A program made the position numbers and the translations under genes. From DATEPR01 sp036279295 (lineage in GTDB: Bacteria; Actinomycetota; Actinomycetes; Mycobacteriales; Pseudonocardiaceae): a stretch of 64,000 bases of DNA. Location: NCBI GenBank assembly GCA_036279295.1, contig DASUJK010000025.1, forward strand, positions 1-64,000. The letters run 5' to 3'. Under the pieces are notes generated by a model. It worked only from the letters and a program-made list of their open reading frames with translations. It was not told the origin of the DNA and made no database searches. The number at the start of each line of letters is the position of its first letter. The first letter of the stretch is position 1. Shown here one piece after another: positions 24,351 through 32,864 of the stretch.

Positions 24351-26984
24351 GTGCGCAGGTTGCTGGTCGGCGCGTTCAGTGTCCTGATTCTGCTGGGGAT
24401 CGTGACCCCGGCATCGGCGGCCACCGGCGTCATCACGCTCACCGCGTTGTCCTGGAGCCAGCCACAGGTCGACGCCACGGCCGGCACGGCGACCGACACG
24501 CTGACGTTCACCGTCGCGGACTCGAACCCGGGCACCACGAAGCCACAGGGCCTCGTGCAGATCGCGCTGCGCGCGGCAACGCCGAGCGGGTTCGTGCAGG
24601 ACCAATACGGTGTCGACTTCGGCTTCCCGACCCCGGGTACGACCATCCCGTTGGCCACGCTGGTGTCGGGCGACGCGAACCTGGCCACCTTCAGCTACAC
24701 GTTCCCGGTGCCCAGGTTCGCGGCGACGGCGACGGCATCGTGGGCGGTGGAGGGCTTCCAGGCCCAGGATCTGACCAACCCGGAGCTGAACCTCAACGCC
24801 ACCCAGCTCGCCGCGTCCTTCCAGTCCGGTTTCACCGCGACCGCCGTGCCCGACATCTCGGCTCCGGTCGCCGGCGCGGTGACCGTGGACCAACCGGTGC
24901 TGCTGCACGGGACCGGCTCCGCGCCCATCGTCACCTACTCGGTGCACGTCGCGGATGCGCAGTCCGGTGCGTGGCTGGTGAGCATGGTGATCGCCGGTCC
25001 GGGCGGCAAGACACTGCATGCCGGCGGTGGCACGGCCCTACGCTCGGCCGACTCGCCCGGGGTGAACGACGGTGTGCTGACCGCCAGAGCGCAGTTCACC
25101 TCGGTCCAGGACCCGGCCGGAACCTGGACCGTCGAGGAGATCGACGTGACCGACCTGGACGGCAACACGTCGACCGTCACCGGACTGTCCCTGGCACCGA
25201 TCGACTTCACCGACGACAGCGTCGTGCAGGCGTCGAACTTCGCCCTGACCAACAACCCGGTGAACGACTGGACCTCGGACCAGACCGTCGACCTCACCAT
25301 GTCGATGACCGCGCCGGCACCGATCACGTCGGCGGTGCTGGACGCCGGTCCCGGCTGTGTCGGCGGTACGCCGGTCGACTCGGGCACCGGCACGGTCACC
25401 GTGCCGATCACGGTCGCCGAGACGACCGTCGCCTGCCAGCTCAAGGGCCTGACGCTGACCGACTCGGCCGGTGACTCCTCCGTGTACGGCAGCGATTTCC
25501 GGTCCGTGCCGCAGACCGTGCTGCCCACCATCACCGCGTTGACCGGTCCGATTCCGGGCACCACCAACTTCACCGTCACCCCGCCGACCATCGACTGGGC
25601 GACCGGCGGCATCGTGACCATCTCCTTGGACGTGTCGTCGTGGGGACCGGGCATCACGAAGGTCGTCGCCAAGGTCCGGACACCGCAGGGTGTTTTCGCG
25701 CAGACCGGTGAGACCGACCCGGCGCGGATCGAGAGCGGCCGGGTGTCCGTGCCGATCTCCATCCCGGCACACGACCAGCTCGGCAAGTACCAGATCTTCG
25801 TCACCGTGACCGACGCCGCAGGCGCCGTAGCGCAGAACTTCGTCGCCGACGGCACGTTCACCGTGGCGGGCTCGGGCGGCATCAGCGGGTTCGTGCCGGT
25901 GTCCCCGCCGGTCCGGGTGATGGACACCCGCGCGCGGACCAACGGTTTCGGCACGTTGGGCCCGAACGACTCGCTCAACATCGGCCTGCCGGAGCTGCCG
26001 GCCAACGCCACCGCCGTGGTGCTGAACGTGACCGCGACCGACACGACGGCCAGCAGCTTCCTGACCGTGTGGCCGTTCAACAAGCCGATGCCGACCGTGT
26101 CGAACCTGAACTTCACACGTGGCCAGACCGTGGCCAACCTGGTGACGGTGCCGGTCGGCGCGGACGACATCGTCAGCGTGTTCAACCACGTGGGCAACGC
26201 CGACGTGGTCGCGGACCTGTTCGGCTACTACGTGCCCGACAACGGGTCTCCGTACGTGCCGGTCACGCCGTCGCGGGTGGTCGACACGCGCAACGGCACC
26301 GGCGTGGCGAAGGGTCCGGTCACCGCCGGCAACCCGGTCATCGCTTCGGTCCACGTGCCGTTGACCGCGACCTCGCTGGTGCTGAACGTGACGGTGACGG
26401 ACGCGACGGCGGCCAGCAACGTCACCGTCCAGGCCGGCACCGGCACGCCGACCACGTCCAACCTGAACTTCACGGCTGGTCAGACGGTGGCCAACCTCGT
26501 CGTGGTACAGGCGCCCCCGCTCGACACGGTCGCCGACGAGGCGTTCCACATCTTCAACCACACCGGTAAGGCGGATGTCATCGCCGACCTGGTCGGGTAC
26601 TACGACAGCGCCCCGAATGCGAACGCGTCGATGTTCGTGCCGGCCACACCGGTTCGCGTGCTGGACACCAGGAACACCAAGGCATTGGGCGTCGGTGGGA
26701 CGGTGGCCCTCCCGATCGGCGGCACCCACGGCGTGCCGACGAACGCGTCGGCCGCGGTGCTGAACGTGACCGCGGTCGGTGGGACGGCCAGCAGCTTCCT
26801 GACCACGTGGCCGGACGGTCAGTCGCGGCCGGGCACGTCGACACTGAACTTCATCAAGGGCCAGACCGTGCCCAACCTGGCCATGACCGCGCTGGGCGCC
26901 GACGGGAAGGTCGACATCTTCAACCACGTCGGCTCGGTGAACGTGATCGCCGACCTGTTCGGGTACTTCGTGCCGGCGAACTAG
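24351..26984 (+). CDS. large secreted protein with three C-terminal VxDTR repeats
   Basis: About 877 aa. The GTG at 24351 is preferred over the adjacent GTG at 24348 because GGAGG lies 6 bases before it. A Sec signal peptide is clear (R-R-L-L, a long hydrophobic run, cleavage after P-A-S-A-A). Residues about 30-520 are beta-sandwich-like, Thr/Val-rich. The last 350 residues hold three repeats of about 115 residues, each starting with F/Y-V-P-V/A-x-P-x-R-V-x-D-T-R and ending F-N-H-x-G-x-x-x-V-x-x-D-L-x-G-Y. These repeats are common in secreted actinobacterial proteins and may bind the cell surface or polymers. No LPXTG anchor. Confidence 0.85.
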   Translation: MRRLLVGAFSVLILLGIVTPASAATGVITLTALSWSQPQVDATAGTATDTLTFTVADSNPGTTKPQGLVQIALRAATPSGFVQDQYGVDFGFPTPGTTIPLATLVSGDANLATFSYTFPVPRFAATATASWAVEGFQAQDLTNPELNLNATQLAASFQSGFTATAVPDISAPVAGAVTVDQPVLLHGTGSAPIVTYSVHVADAQSGAWLVSMVIAGPGGKTLHAGGGTALRSADSPGVNDGVLTARAQFTSVQDPAGTWTVEEIDVTDLDGNTSTVTGLSLAPIDFTDDSVVQASNFALTNNPVNDWTSDQTVDLTMSMTAPAPITSAVLDAGPGCVGGTPVDSGTGTVTVPITVAETTVACQLKGLTLTDSAGDSSVYGSDFRSVPQTVLPTITALTGPIPGTTNFTVTPPTIDWATGGIVTISLDVSSWGPGITKVVAKVRTPQGVFAQTGETDPARIESGRVSVPISIPAHDQLGKYQIFVTVTDAAGAVAQNFVADGTFTVAGSGGISGFVPVSPPVRVMDTRARTNGFGTLGPNDSLNIGLPELPANATAVVLNVTATDTTASSFLTVWPFNKPMPTVSNLNFTRGQTVANLVTVPVGADDIVSVFNHVGNADVVADLFGYYVPDNGSPYVPVTPSRVVDTRNGTGVAKGPVTAGNPVIASVHVPLTATSLVLNVTVTDATAASNVTVQAGTGTPTTSNLNFTAGQTVANLVVVQAPPLDTVADEAFHIFNHTGKADVIADLVGYYDSAPNANASMFVPATPVRVLDTRNTKALGVGGTVALPIGGTHGVPTNASAAVLNVTAVGGTASSFLTTWPDGQSRPGTSTLNFIKGQTVPNLAMTALGADGKVDIFNHVGSVNVIADLFGYFVPAN

Positions 26985-27012
26985 CCGGAGGCGCGTACCC
27001 GTGACCTCCTGA

Positions 27013-27192
27013 TCACCTGGTGAGGTGATCGCCCTTGACCACGGCGAGCAGCGCCGCGACATCGCCGGTGAGGGGTTGGGCGGCCGGGTTCTTCGAGTCG
27101 CGGAGGTGGGTCAGGTCGGCTGCCAACTCGACACAGTTGGTGCTGGAACTGCTGTAGCTGGACTTGCGCCACCGGTGGGGACCGTGGTTCAT
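27013..27192 (-). CDS. DUF397 protein, copy 1
   Basis: A 59-aa DUF397 protein (W-R-K-S-S-Y-S-S-S, then N-C-V-E-L-A, then L-R-D-S-K-N-P). DUF397 proteins are usually encoded directly after an XRE/DUF5753 regulator and act with it, in some cases as antitoxin-like partners. Its ATG overlaps the stop of an XRE tail by four bases (ATGA), but that XRE gene is truncated. About 50 of 59 residues are identical to copy 2 at 28521-28700. Probably an orphaned half of a duplicated pair. Confidence 0.8.
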   Translation of the reverse strand: MNHGPHRWRKSSYSSSSTNCVELAADLTHLRDSKNPAAQPLTGDVAALLAVVKGDHLTR

Positions 27193-27300
27193 GCTGACTC
27201 CCATCCTGCTCTGGCTAGGGCGAGCACAGTCAACGAATCCTCAGCACTCATCGCCTGCTCCGCAACCTTAGTCGCGGCGGCCCGGATGCCGATTCGACCG
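27189..27300 (-). pseudogene. C-terminal remnant of an XRE/DUF5753 regulator
   Basis: Translating the minus strand here gives A-T-K-V-A-E-Q-A-M-S, then L-A-L-A-R-A-G-W-E-S-A and stop, almost the same as the last 30 residues of the intact regulator at 28697-29566. Nothing homologous to the rest of that protein lies upstream; the match stops near 27300, where the promoter region of the deaminase gene begins. This looks like a copy cut off by insertion or recombination. Confidence 0.75.
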
Positions 27301-27344
27301 GATGTCATCGCGGACGGCCTTTGGCAGGTGTACAGACAGCGGTC

Positions 27345-27375
27345 TCAGCTCGGCTGAATTACTCTCGGCTGAGTA
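27345..27375 (+). promoter_or_regulatory. repeated CTCGGCTGA motif before the deaminase gene
   Basis: CTCGGCTGA occurs at 27349-27357 and 27364-27372, 15 bases apart, each within a small inverted repeat (TCAGCTCGGCTGA; TACTC-N6-GAGTA). It lies 22-45 bases before the ATG and may be an operator. No factor is assigned. Confidence 0.4.
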
Positions 27376-27393
27376 TGTGAGGGGGCGCCTGCG

Positions 27394-28130
27394 ATGTCCA
27401 CGCTGGTGGAGGTGATCACGACAATACGTGCTGTGCTGGTGTTGTCGGCTGGTGTCAGGCGCACATTGGTCTACGCTGGCGAAACGCTCGATCGAGCCAC
27501 CGAGCATTTTGCCAAGACATTGGCGGGTACCCGTAGCAAGCAGGCGAAGCAAGTCATAGCGCTTCTTGTCGAGGGCAGGCGGAGCGTCGACAACGCGAAC
27601 CAATTGCTTGGTCGCGCTGAGACCAGCCTGCGGAGTTACCTCCACGATATCGGCTCATCCTCGGATGTCGGCTCGCAAGAACCACCACCGACTCCTGCGG
27701 CGCGCACTCCGCCGGTCACCAACGTCGAACACCTGCGCAGCGAGTTGCCACCACCTGTGACAAGGGGAACCGGACAGAAGACGCATGGACGTTGGATCGC
27801 ACCCGACGGTTCGGTCCGGTCGGTCGTCAGTGGCGGGACGAGCAGACCGAACGAGTGAATGAGATTCTGGGTCAGATGGGTTGCCCGACTCTGCCGGTCG
27901 TAGCGTCGGCCGATGTCGAACTCAAGTTGGCTGCCGAGATGAGGGATCGTGGACGGACGGACCCCCGTATGCGACACATCACCGTGGTGATCAATCACCG
28001 CCCGTGCAAGGGGCGGCTCGGCTGTGAGGGATTGGTGCCCGTGGTGCTGCCCGAGGGCTACTCGATGACGGTTCATGCCCCGAACTACAGGAAGCGCTTC
28101 ACTGGAGGAGCCAAGCCATGGTGGCAATAG
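27394..28130 (+). pseudogene. SCP1.201/DddA-like deaminase toxin, split by a frameshift
   Basis: The first frame (27394-27858) has an N-terminal helical region of about 90 residues, a Pro-rich linker and the pre-deaminase motif P-P-V-T-R-G-T-G-Q-K-T-H-G-R-W-I. It ends early at 27858. The deaminase domain continues in the -1 frame to 28130: R-V-N-E-I-L-G-Q-M-G, A-D-V-E-L-K-L-A, I-T-V-V-I-N, P-C-K-G-R-L-G-C, L-P-E-G-Y-S-M-T-V. The shift is near 27834, where one base seems missing. The position where I expect the zinc-binding His of HVE is Asp (27912-27914); Glu and both Cys remain. The family deaminates DNA or RNA as a polymorphic toxin. Read as a decaying toxin; sequencing error or programmed frameshifting are alternatives. 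Confidence 0.75.
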
Positions 28131-28531
28131 AGGCGTGGTACGACGGCGACGCCGATGAGCCGGCCATCCTCCGTACCGTTGACGACCTGGACGCTCTGCT
28201 CGATCGTATGGCGTCCGACGGCTTGGGCTTCGCGGTCCCGCCCTTGGCGGAGTTGACCAGGAACGATGACGGCGCCTGGGTGGTCGCCTACATCGGCATC
28301 GATGCCAAGAATGACCTCGGCGTCATCACGTATTCGGATCGGGACGGCTCGGTGATCAGCTCCAACGGCCGGACCGACGGGGACGTGGTGGACTACGACT
28401 ACATGGGGCACCTACGTGAGCTGCCCGCCAGCGCCGAAATTCCGCTCGCCGAGGTGCGGCGGGCCGTGCGTGAGTTCATCGCTGTCGACAGCGCGCGACC
28501 CACCTCGGTCGTGTGGCAGGTCAGCGGGTGA
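28118..28531 (+). CDS. Imm1-family immunity protein
   Basis: A 137-aa protein with a good ribosome site (GGAGGAG, 7 bases before the ATG), overlapping the end of the deaminase frame by 13 bases. It shows the Imm1 pattern: L-D-A-L-L-D-R-M, a G-V-I-T-Y-S-D strand, G-x-V-I-S-S-N-G, Y-x-x-x-G-H-L-R-E-L-P, then V-R-R-A-V-R-E-F-I and R-P-T-S-V-V-W. Imm1 proteins neutralise deaminase and other polymorphic toxins encoded just upstream. It appears intact although the toxin is broken, so it may now be free-standing protection against relatives. It converges on DUF397 copy 2, overlapping by 11 bases. Confidence 0.82.
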   Translation: MVAIEAWYDGDADEPAILRTVDDLDALLDRMASDGLGFAVPPLAELTRNDDGAWVVAYIGIDAKNDLGVITYSDRDGSVISSNGRTDGDVVDYDYMGHLRELPASAEIPLAEVRRAVREFIAVDSARPTSVVWQVSG

Positions 28532-28700
28532 GGTGGTCGGCTTTGACGGCCGCCAGTAGAGCTGGGACGTTGCCCGCCAGCGGCTGGGTTGTTGGGTTCT
28601 TCGAGTCGCGGAGGTGGGCCAGATCGGCCGCCAACTCGACACAGTTGGTGCCGGAGCTGCTGTAGCTCGACTTACGCCACCGGTGGGGACCGTGGTTCAT
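28521..28700 (-). CDS. DUF397 protein, copy 2
   Basis: A 59-aa DUF397 protein, close paralogue of 27013-27192. Its ATG overlaps the stop of the intact XRE/DUF5753 gene (ATGA), the normal arrangement for these pairs, so the two are translated together. In streptomycetes such pairs (Scr1/Scr2-like) modulate development or antibiotic production; that role is only an analogy here. Confidence 0.85.
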   Translation of the reverse strand: MNHGPHRWRKSSYSSSGTNCVELAADLAHLRDSKNPTTQPLAGNVPALLAAVKADHLTR

Positions 28701-29566
28701 GCTGACTCCCATCCTGCTCTGGCCAGGGCGATCACCGTCATCGAGTCGTCGGTATTCATCGCCTGCTCGGCCACTTTAGCCGCAGCGCCAAGATAAGCGC
28801 CGACATCTGACCACGTGTGCAGGAACATGCCGGTGTCGCGGACCTCCAGGTGAGCGACGGGCGGCTCGGTCTCCGATTCGATCAGCAGTACCGGCCCTTC
28901 CAACCCTGGGTGCCAGTCGCTGTCGAAGGGCATGACCCGGACTTCGATGTTCGGCCTCGCTGCCAGCTCGATCAAATGCGCCAACTGCTCCGCCATGATC
29001 TCCCGGCTGCCGATCCGTTGGCGCAGCGCTGCCTCGCCGACGTAGGCGATCATGCGCACCGGGTCCTCTCTGGTGAGCGCATCCCGGCGGCCCATTCGGA
29101 TGGCCACTCTGTTGTTGACTTCGTCCGGCCCATGCCCTGCGGCGATCATGATGACGCGAGCGTATTGACGAGTCTGCAACAGGCCCGGCACAAGCAAAGG
29201 CGACACATCGGTGATCACGCTGGCCGTGTTTTCGAAGTCGACCAGGGCGGCCAGCTGGGCGCGTTGCTCCGGCAACGTCGTGGCCAACCACAATGGGTCG
29301 TCGGCGCCGTGGGCCAACTCGATGATTTCGTCGTAGCGGCGGCCGGTGATGCGCAAGTTGCCAAGTATCTGGGCAACTTCCGTGGGTGGTGGCGTGCGGT
29401 CGCCGGTTTCCCAGCGGGACAGCAGGCTGGGGTCGCGGCCCAGGGACTTGGCGAATTCGCGGAGCCCGAGTTTCTTGTCCAGCCGGGCGTCCCGCAAAGC
29501 CTTACCGAGGGCACGCGCTCGCGGCGATCTATTGTTGACGAGCCTGCAACGGGGATTGTCCACCAT
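28697..29566 (-). CDS. XRE-family regulator with DUF5753 domain
   Basis: A 289-aa protein. Residues about 15-75 are the helix-turn-helix (L-G-K-A-L-R-D-A-R-L, L-G-L-R-E-F-A-K-S-L-G-R-D-P-S-L-L-S-R-W-E-T-G). Residues about 110-280 are DUF5753, recognisable by S-P-L-L-V-P-G-L-L-Q-T-R-Q-Y-A-R and R-M-G-R-R-D-A-L. It is followed by its DUF397 partner with a 4-base overlap. It lies on the right side of the deaminase-Imm1 cassette; a truncated copy lies on the left. Confidence 0.92.
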   Translation of the reverse strand: MVDNPRCRLVNNRSPRARALGKALRDARLDKKLGLREFAKSLGRDPSLLSRWETGDRTPPPTEVAQILGNLRITGRRYDEIIELAHGADDPLWLATTLPEQRAQLAALVDFENTASVITDVSPLLVPGLLQTRQYARVIMIAAGHGPDEVNNRVAIRMGRRDALTREDPVRMIAYVGEAALRQRIGSREIMAEQLAHLIELAARPNIEVRVMPFDSDWHPGLEGPVLLIESETEPPVAHLEVRDTGMFLHTWSDVGAYLGAAAKVAEQAMNTDDSMTVIALARAGWESA

Positions 29567-29608
29567 GTAAGGACGTTAGCCGGAAATGGTCAACTTGCCT
29601 ATCACACA

Positions 29609-29644
29609 AACGGGGCCGACCCTGTGAAAAGGGCCGGCCCCGTT
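29609..29644 (-). terminator. terminator of the MFS gene
   Basis: Stem AACGGGGCCGACCCT / AGGGCCGGCCCCGTT (one mismatch) with a 6-base loop, just beyond the stop of the leftward MFS gene. A T-rich run follows on either side. Confidence 0.75.
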
Positions 29645-29659
29645 TGTTGTTTCCCCCGG

Positions 29660-32293
29660 TCAGATGTCGCTGTGCGAGAGCGTCACGTCGTGCACGCCGT
29701 CCTCGCCGGCACCGATCTGGTAGTGGCCGCTCACCGGCGGGTAGCCGCTGGCGATCACCGTGTACTCGCCCTCGGGCAGGTTGCCGAAGGTGTAGCCACC
29801 GTTGTCGTCCGTGGTCGTCATGGCGACCACGTTGCCGCCTGCGTCGACCAGCGTGACCCTGGCGTCGCGGATCGGACGCTGGTCCGGGCCACCGGTTGCC
29901 GTGCCGGTCAGCCTTGCCGCGCCGGACAGCAGCACCTCGGTCACCACGTCACCGCTGTCCGGCACCGCGAGCGATGCCGCGTACGGGCGGTAGCCGGCTG
30001 CCGCGACGACCAGCGTGTAGCTGCCGCCGAGCAGGTCGGTGAAGTGGTAGGTGCCGTCCGTGCTTGTGCCCACCGAGCCGACGACCTCGCCTCGCGGGTC
30101 GGTCAATGTGACTGTTGCGCCGGCCACCAGCTCGTCGCCGGCCCGGACCACGCCGGTTGCCCGTGCGGTGCCGGTGAGCAGTATGTCCATCGTCACCGGG
30201 TCACCGGCCGCACGCAGTGTGGAGGCCTGCGGCTGGTGTCCTGCCGACGACGCGATCAGCACGTACATGCCGTCCAGCGGGGCGATCATCCGGTAACGGC
30301 CGTCCACATCGGACGTTCCCCTGGCGACCTGCTGGCCGCTGTGGTTGATCAGGGTGAGCACGGCGTCGGCGGCCGGTGAGCCGTCGATCCGCCGCACGAG
30401 CCCGGCGATGGGGGTGCCGCCGATGGTGTCGTGCAGCAGACCGGACGAGCCGTTCAGCGCGGCACCGCCCAGCTGCGCGGGGGCACCGCTCATGGCGTGC
30501 CGACCGGCACCGACCAGTTGCGGCTGGTCGTCCAGTGCCTCCAGGGCGTCCAGTTCCGCGTCCAGCGACGGGCCGTCGTCCTCGGTCGGCATGACCGGGC
30601 TGCCGCCTTCACCTTCGGCCATGGCCTGCATGCCGGACATGGTGCGCAGCGGGATCTCCTTGATCATGAAGGTCACGATCAGGCCGATCACACCGAGCGC
30701 CGCCACACCGATGAACACCAGGTCGATGGAGTTGGAGAAGCCGACCAGGAACGGGTGGGCCAGGCGGGCGTCCACCCGCTGCAGGAACGACGAGTCCTGG
30801 AGCAGCGCGCCGGTCCCGTGGCCCTGCAACACGTTGAACACCGGAGCGTTCACCGGGTTGTGGATGACCGCCGGGTCGGAGACAGCCGCCTTGAACGACG
30901 AGCCCGCGTTCTGGATCGCGGTGGTGATCTTGCCGCCCACCGAGCTGAACAGGATGGACAGGAACACCGCGACACCCAGGGTGCCGCCGATCTGCCGGAA
31001 GAACGTGGCCGACGCGGTCGACACGCCCATGTCCCGGACGCTCACGGCGTTCTGCGCGGCCAGGGTCAGCGTCTGCATGCAGTTACCGACACCGAAGCCG
31101 AGCGCGACCATGAACAGCATCGGCTGCCAGATCGGGGTGTCCGCACCCACCGTGGTGAACAGCAGCGAACCGCCGACGATGAAGACCGAGCCGATGATCG
31201 GGAAGATCTTGTACCGCCCGGTGCGGGACGTGATCTGCCCGGACATGATGGACGACGCCATCAGGCCCACCATCAGCGGCAGCATCTCCAGACCGGACAC
31301 GGTCGGCGAGGCGCCACGGACGATCTGCAGGTACTGCGGGATCAGCGTGATGGCGCCGAACATGGCGGCACCGACGAGGATGCCGGCGATGATGACCGTG
31401 CTGAACACCTTGCTCTTGAACAGCCGCAACGGGATCAGCGCGCTGTCGCCCATCAGCTTCTCGATGACGATGAAGGACACGATGCCGATGGCGCCGATCG
31501 CGTAGAACAGGATCGACCTACCGGAACCCCAACCCCACTGCTGGCCCTGCTCGGCGATCACCAGCACCGGCACGATGCCGATCACCAGGGTGAGGGCACC
31601 CCACCAGTCGATCCGCTGGTTGCGCGGGTGGTGCGGGACGTTGAGCACCTTGGCCACCACGACCAGTGCGATCAGGCCGATCGGGACGTTCACCAGGAAC
31701 ACCCAGCGCCAGCCGGTGATGCCCAGGATGGAGTTCGCGCCGGACAGCGCGCCACCGACCACCGGGCCGAGCACGCTGGACAGGCCGAACACAGCGAGGA
31801 AGTAACCCTGGTACTTGGCCCGCTCACGCGGCGACACGATGTCACCGAGGATCGTGAAGGCCAGCGACATCAGACCACCGGCACCAAGACCCTGGAAGGC
31901 CCGGAACGCGGCGAGTTCGTACATCGAGGTGGCGAACGAGCTGGCCGCCGAACCGACGATGAAGATCGAGATGGCGGCGAGGTAGAACGGCTTGCGGCCG
32001 TAGATGTCGGAGAGCTTGCCGTACAGCGGCGTGGTGATCGTGGACGTGATCAGGTACGCCGTGGTCACCCATGCCTGGATCGACAGGCCGTGCAGGTCGT
32101 TGGCGATCCTCGGCATCGACGTGCTGACGATCGTCTGGTCCAGTGCCGCCAGGAACATACCGAGCAGCAGGCCGCCCAGAATGGTCAGAATCTGGCGGTG
32201 CGACAGTCCCCCCGAGGGTGCCGTACCCACGCGTGCAGGTGACACGCTCGCCGTTGTGCCGAGCGTGTCACCGGTGGCTTTGCTGGTGGTCAT
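29660..32293 (-). CDS. DHA2-type MFS drug exporter with C-terminal regulatory-like repeats
   Basis: About 877 aa from the ATG at 32293 (AAGGGGGG upstream). Residues 30-570 form a 14-helix drug:H+ antiporter: L-D-Q-T-I-V-S-T-S-M-P in helix 1, L-Y-G-K-L-S-D-I-Y-G-R-K-P in the 2-3 loop, and motif C-like G-P-V-V-G-G-A-L. After an acidic linker, three repeats of about 80 residues match the carboxypeptidase regulatory-like fold (D-G-R-Y-R, D-G-T-Y-H-F, N-G-G-Y-T-F), a transthyretin-type beta-sandwich. That tail is unusual on an exporter. Translated with the marR gene through a 4-base overlap; presumably repressed by it. Confidence 0.9.
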   Translation of the reverse strand: MTTSKATGDTLGTTASVSPARVGTAPSGGLSHRQILTILGGLLLGMFLAALDQTIVSTSMPRIANDLHGLSIQAWVTTAYLITSTITTPLYGKLSDIYGRKPFYLAAISIFIVGSAASSFATSMYELAAFRAFQGLGAGGLMSLAFTILGDIVSPRERAKYQGYFLAVFGLSSVLGPVVGGALSGANSILGITGWRWVFLVNVPIGLIALVVVAKVLNVPHHPRNQRIDWWGALTLVIGIVPVLVIAEQGQQWGWGSGRSILFYAIGAIGIVSFIVIEKLMGDSALIPLRLFKSKVFSTVIIAGILVGAAMFGAITLIPQYLQIVRGASPTVSGLEMLPLMVGLMASSIMSGQITSRTGRYKIFPIIGSVFIVGGSLLFTTVGADTPIWQPMLFMVALGFGVGNCMQTLTLAAQNAVSVRDMGVSTASATFFRQIGGTLGVAVFLSILFSSVGGKITTAIQNAGSSFKAAVSDPAVIHNPVNAPVFNVLQGHGTGALLQDSSFLQRVDARLAHPFLVGFSNSIDLVFIGVAALGVIGLIVTFMIKEIPLRTMSGMQAMAEGEGGSPVMPTEDDGPSLDAELDALEALDDQPQLVGAGRHAMSGAPAQLGGAALNGSSGLLHDTIGGTPIAGLVRRIDGSPAADAVLTLINHSGQQVARGTSDVDGRYRMIAPLDGMYVLIASSAGHQPQASTLRAAGDPVTMDILLTGTARATGVVRAGDELVAGATVTLTDPRGEVVGSVGTSTDGTYHFTDLLGGSYTLVVAAAGYRPYAASLAVPDSGDVVTEVLLSGAARLTGTATGGPDQRPIRDARVTLVDAGGNVVAMTTTDDNGGYTFGNLPEGEYTVIASGYPPVSGHYQIGAGEDGVHDVTLSHSDI

Positions 32294-32823
32294 CGGGATC
32301 CCCCCTTCGTTGTGCTGGCGCTCGTGGCGCCGGTGTTGATCAATTCGTAGGACTCGAAGTCCGTGTTCAGACGTTCGAGCAGCTTCGCCACTGTATGAAG
32401 GTCGTCTGACGTCCAGTGGCCGAGAACGTCCGCGATCTGCTCCGTCCGTGCCGTGCGCTGGTGCTCGAAGCACGCCAGTCCGGTCGGCGTGGCGGCGAGC
32501 AGGCATGCCCTGCCGTCGGCCGGGTCGGCCTGGCGTTCCACCAGACCGTGCCGAACCAGTGCGCCGACCTGCCGGCTGACCGTGGATGTGTCGGAATGCA
32601 CAGCCTCGGCGAGCGCGGTCGTGCGCTGTGGTCCTTCGGTGGCCAGCACCGCCAGCAGGAAGTACGCGGCCTGCTCGATCCCGTCCTTCTGCTGGGAAGC
32701 GAACCGGGCACTGCTGCGTTTCATGAGACGGGCGAATCGCACGATCTGATCGACGACCGCCTCGGCGCGGTCGTACTGATCCTGGGTCACCGAGGACGCG
32801 GGTGTCGACTGAGTTTCCGCCAC
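32290..32823 (-). CDS. MarR-family regulator
   Basis: A 177-aa winged-helix protein: R-T-T-A-L-A-E-A-V-H-S-D-T-S-T-V-S-R-Q as recognition helix, then G-L-V-E-R-Q-A-D-P-A-D-G-R as wing. The stop overlaps the exporter's ATG (ATGA), the classic layout of a MarR repressor with the efflux pump it controls. Its own promoter has an AACAA-GTAG-TTGTT palindrome. Inducers are likely the exporter's substrates. Confidence 0.92.
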   Translation of the reverse strand: MAETQSTPASSVTQDQYDRAEAVVDQIVRFARLMKRSSARFASQQKDGIEQAAYFLLAVLATEGPQRTTALAEAVHSDTSTVSRQVGALVRHGLVERQADPADGRACLLAATPTGLACFEHQRTARTEQIADVLGHWTSDDLHTVAKLLERLNTDFESYELINTGATSASTTKGGSR

Positions 32824-32850
32824 CGTCCGCTCCTCTGCTTGGTTTCCTCA

Positions 32851-32864
32851 AACAAGTAGTTGTT
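32851..32864. promoter_or_regulatory. probable MarR operator
   Basis: AACAAGTAGTTGTT is a perfect 5-bp inverted repeat with a 4-base spacer, 28 bases upstream of the marR start and in the divergent region with the FAD oxidase gene. Size and AT-richness suit a MarR dimer site. Confidence 0.6.
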
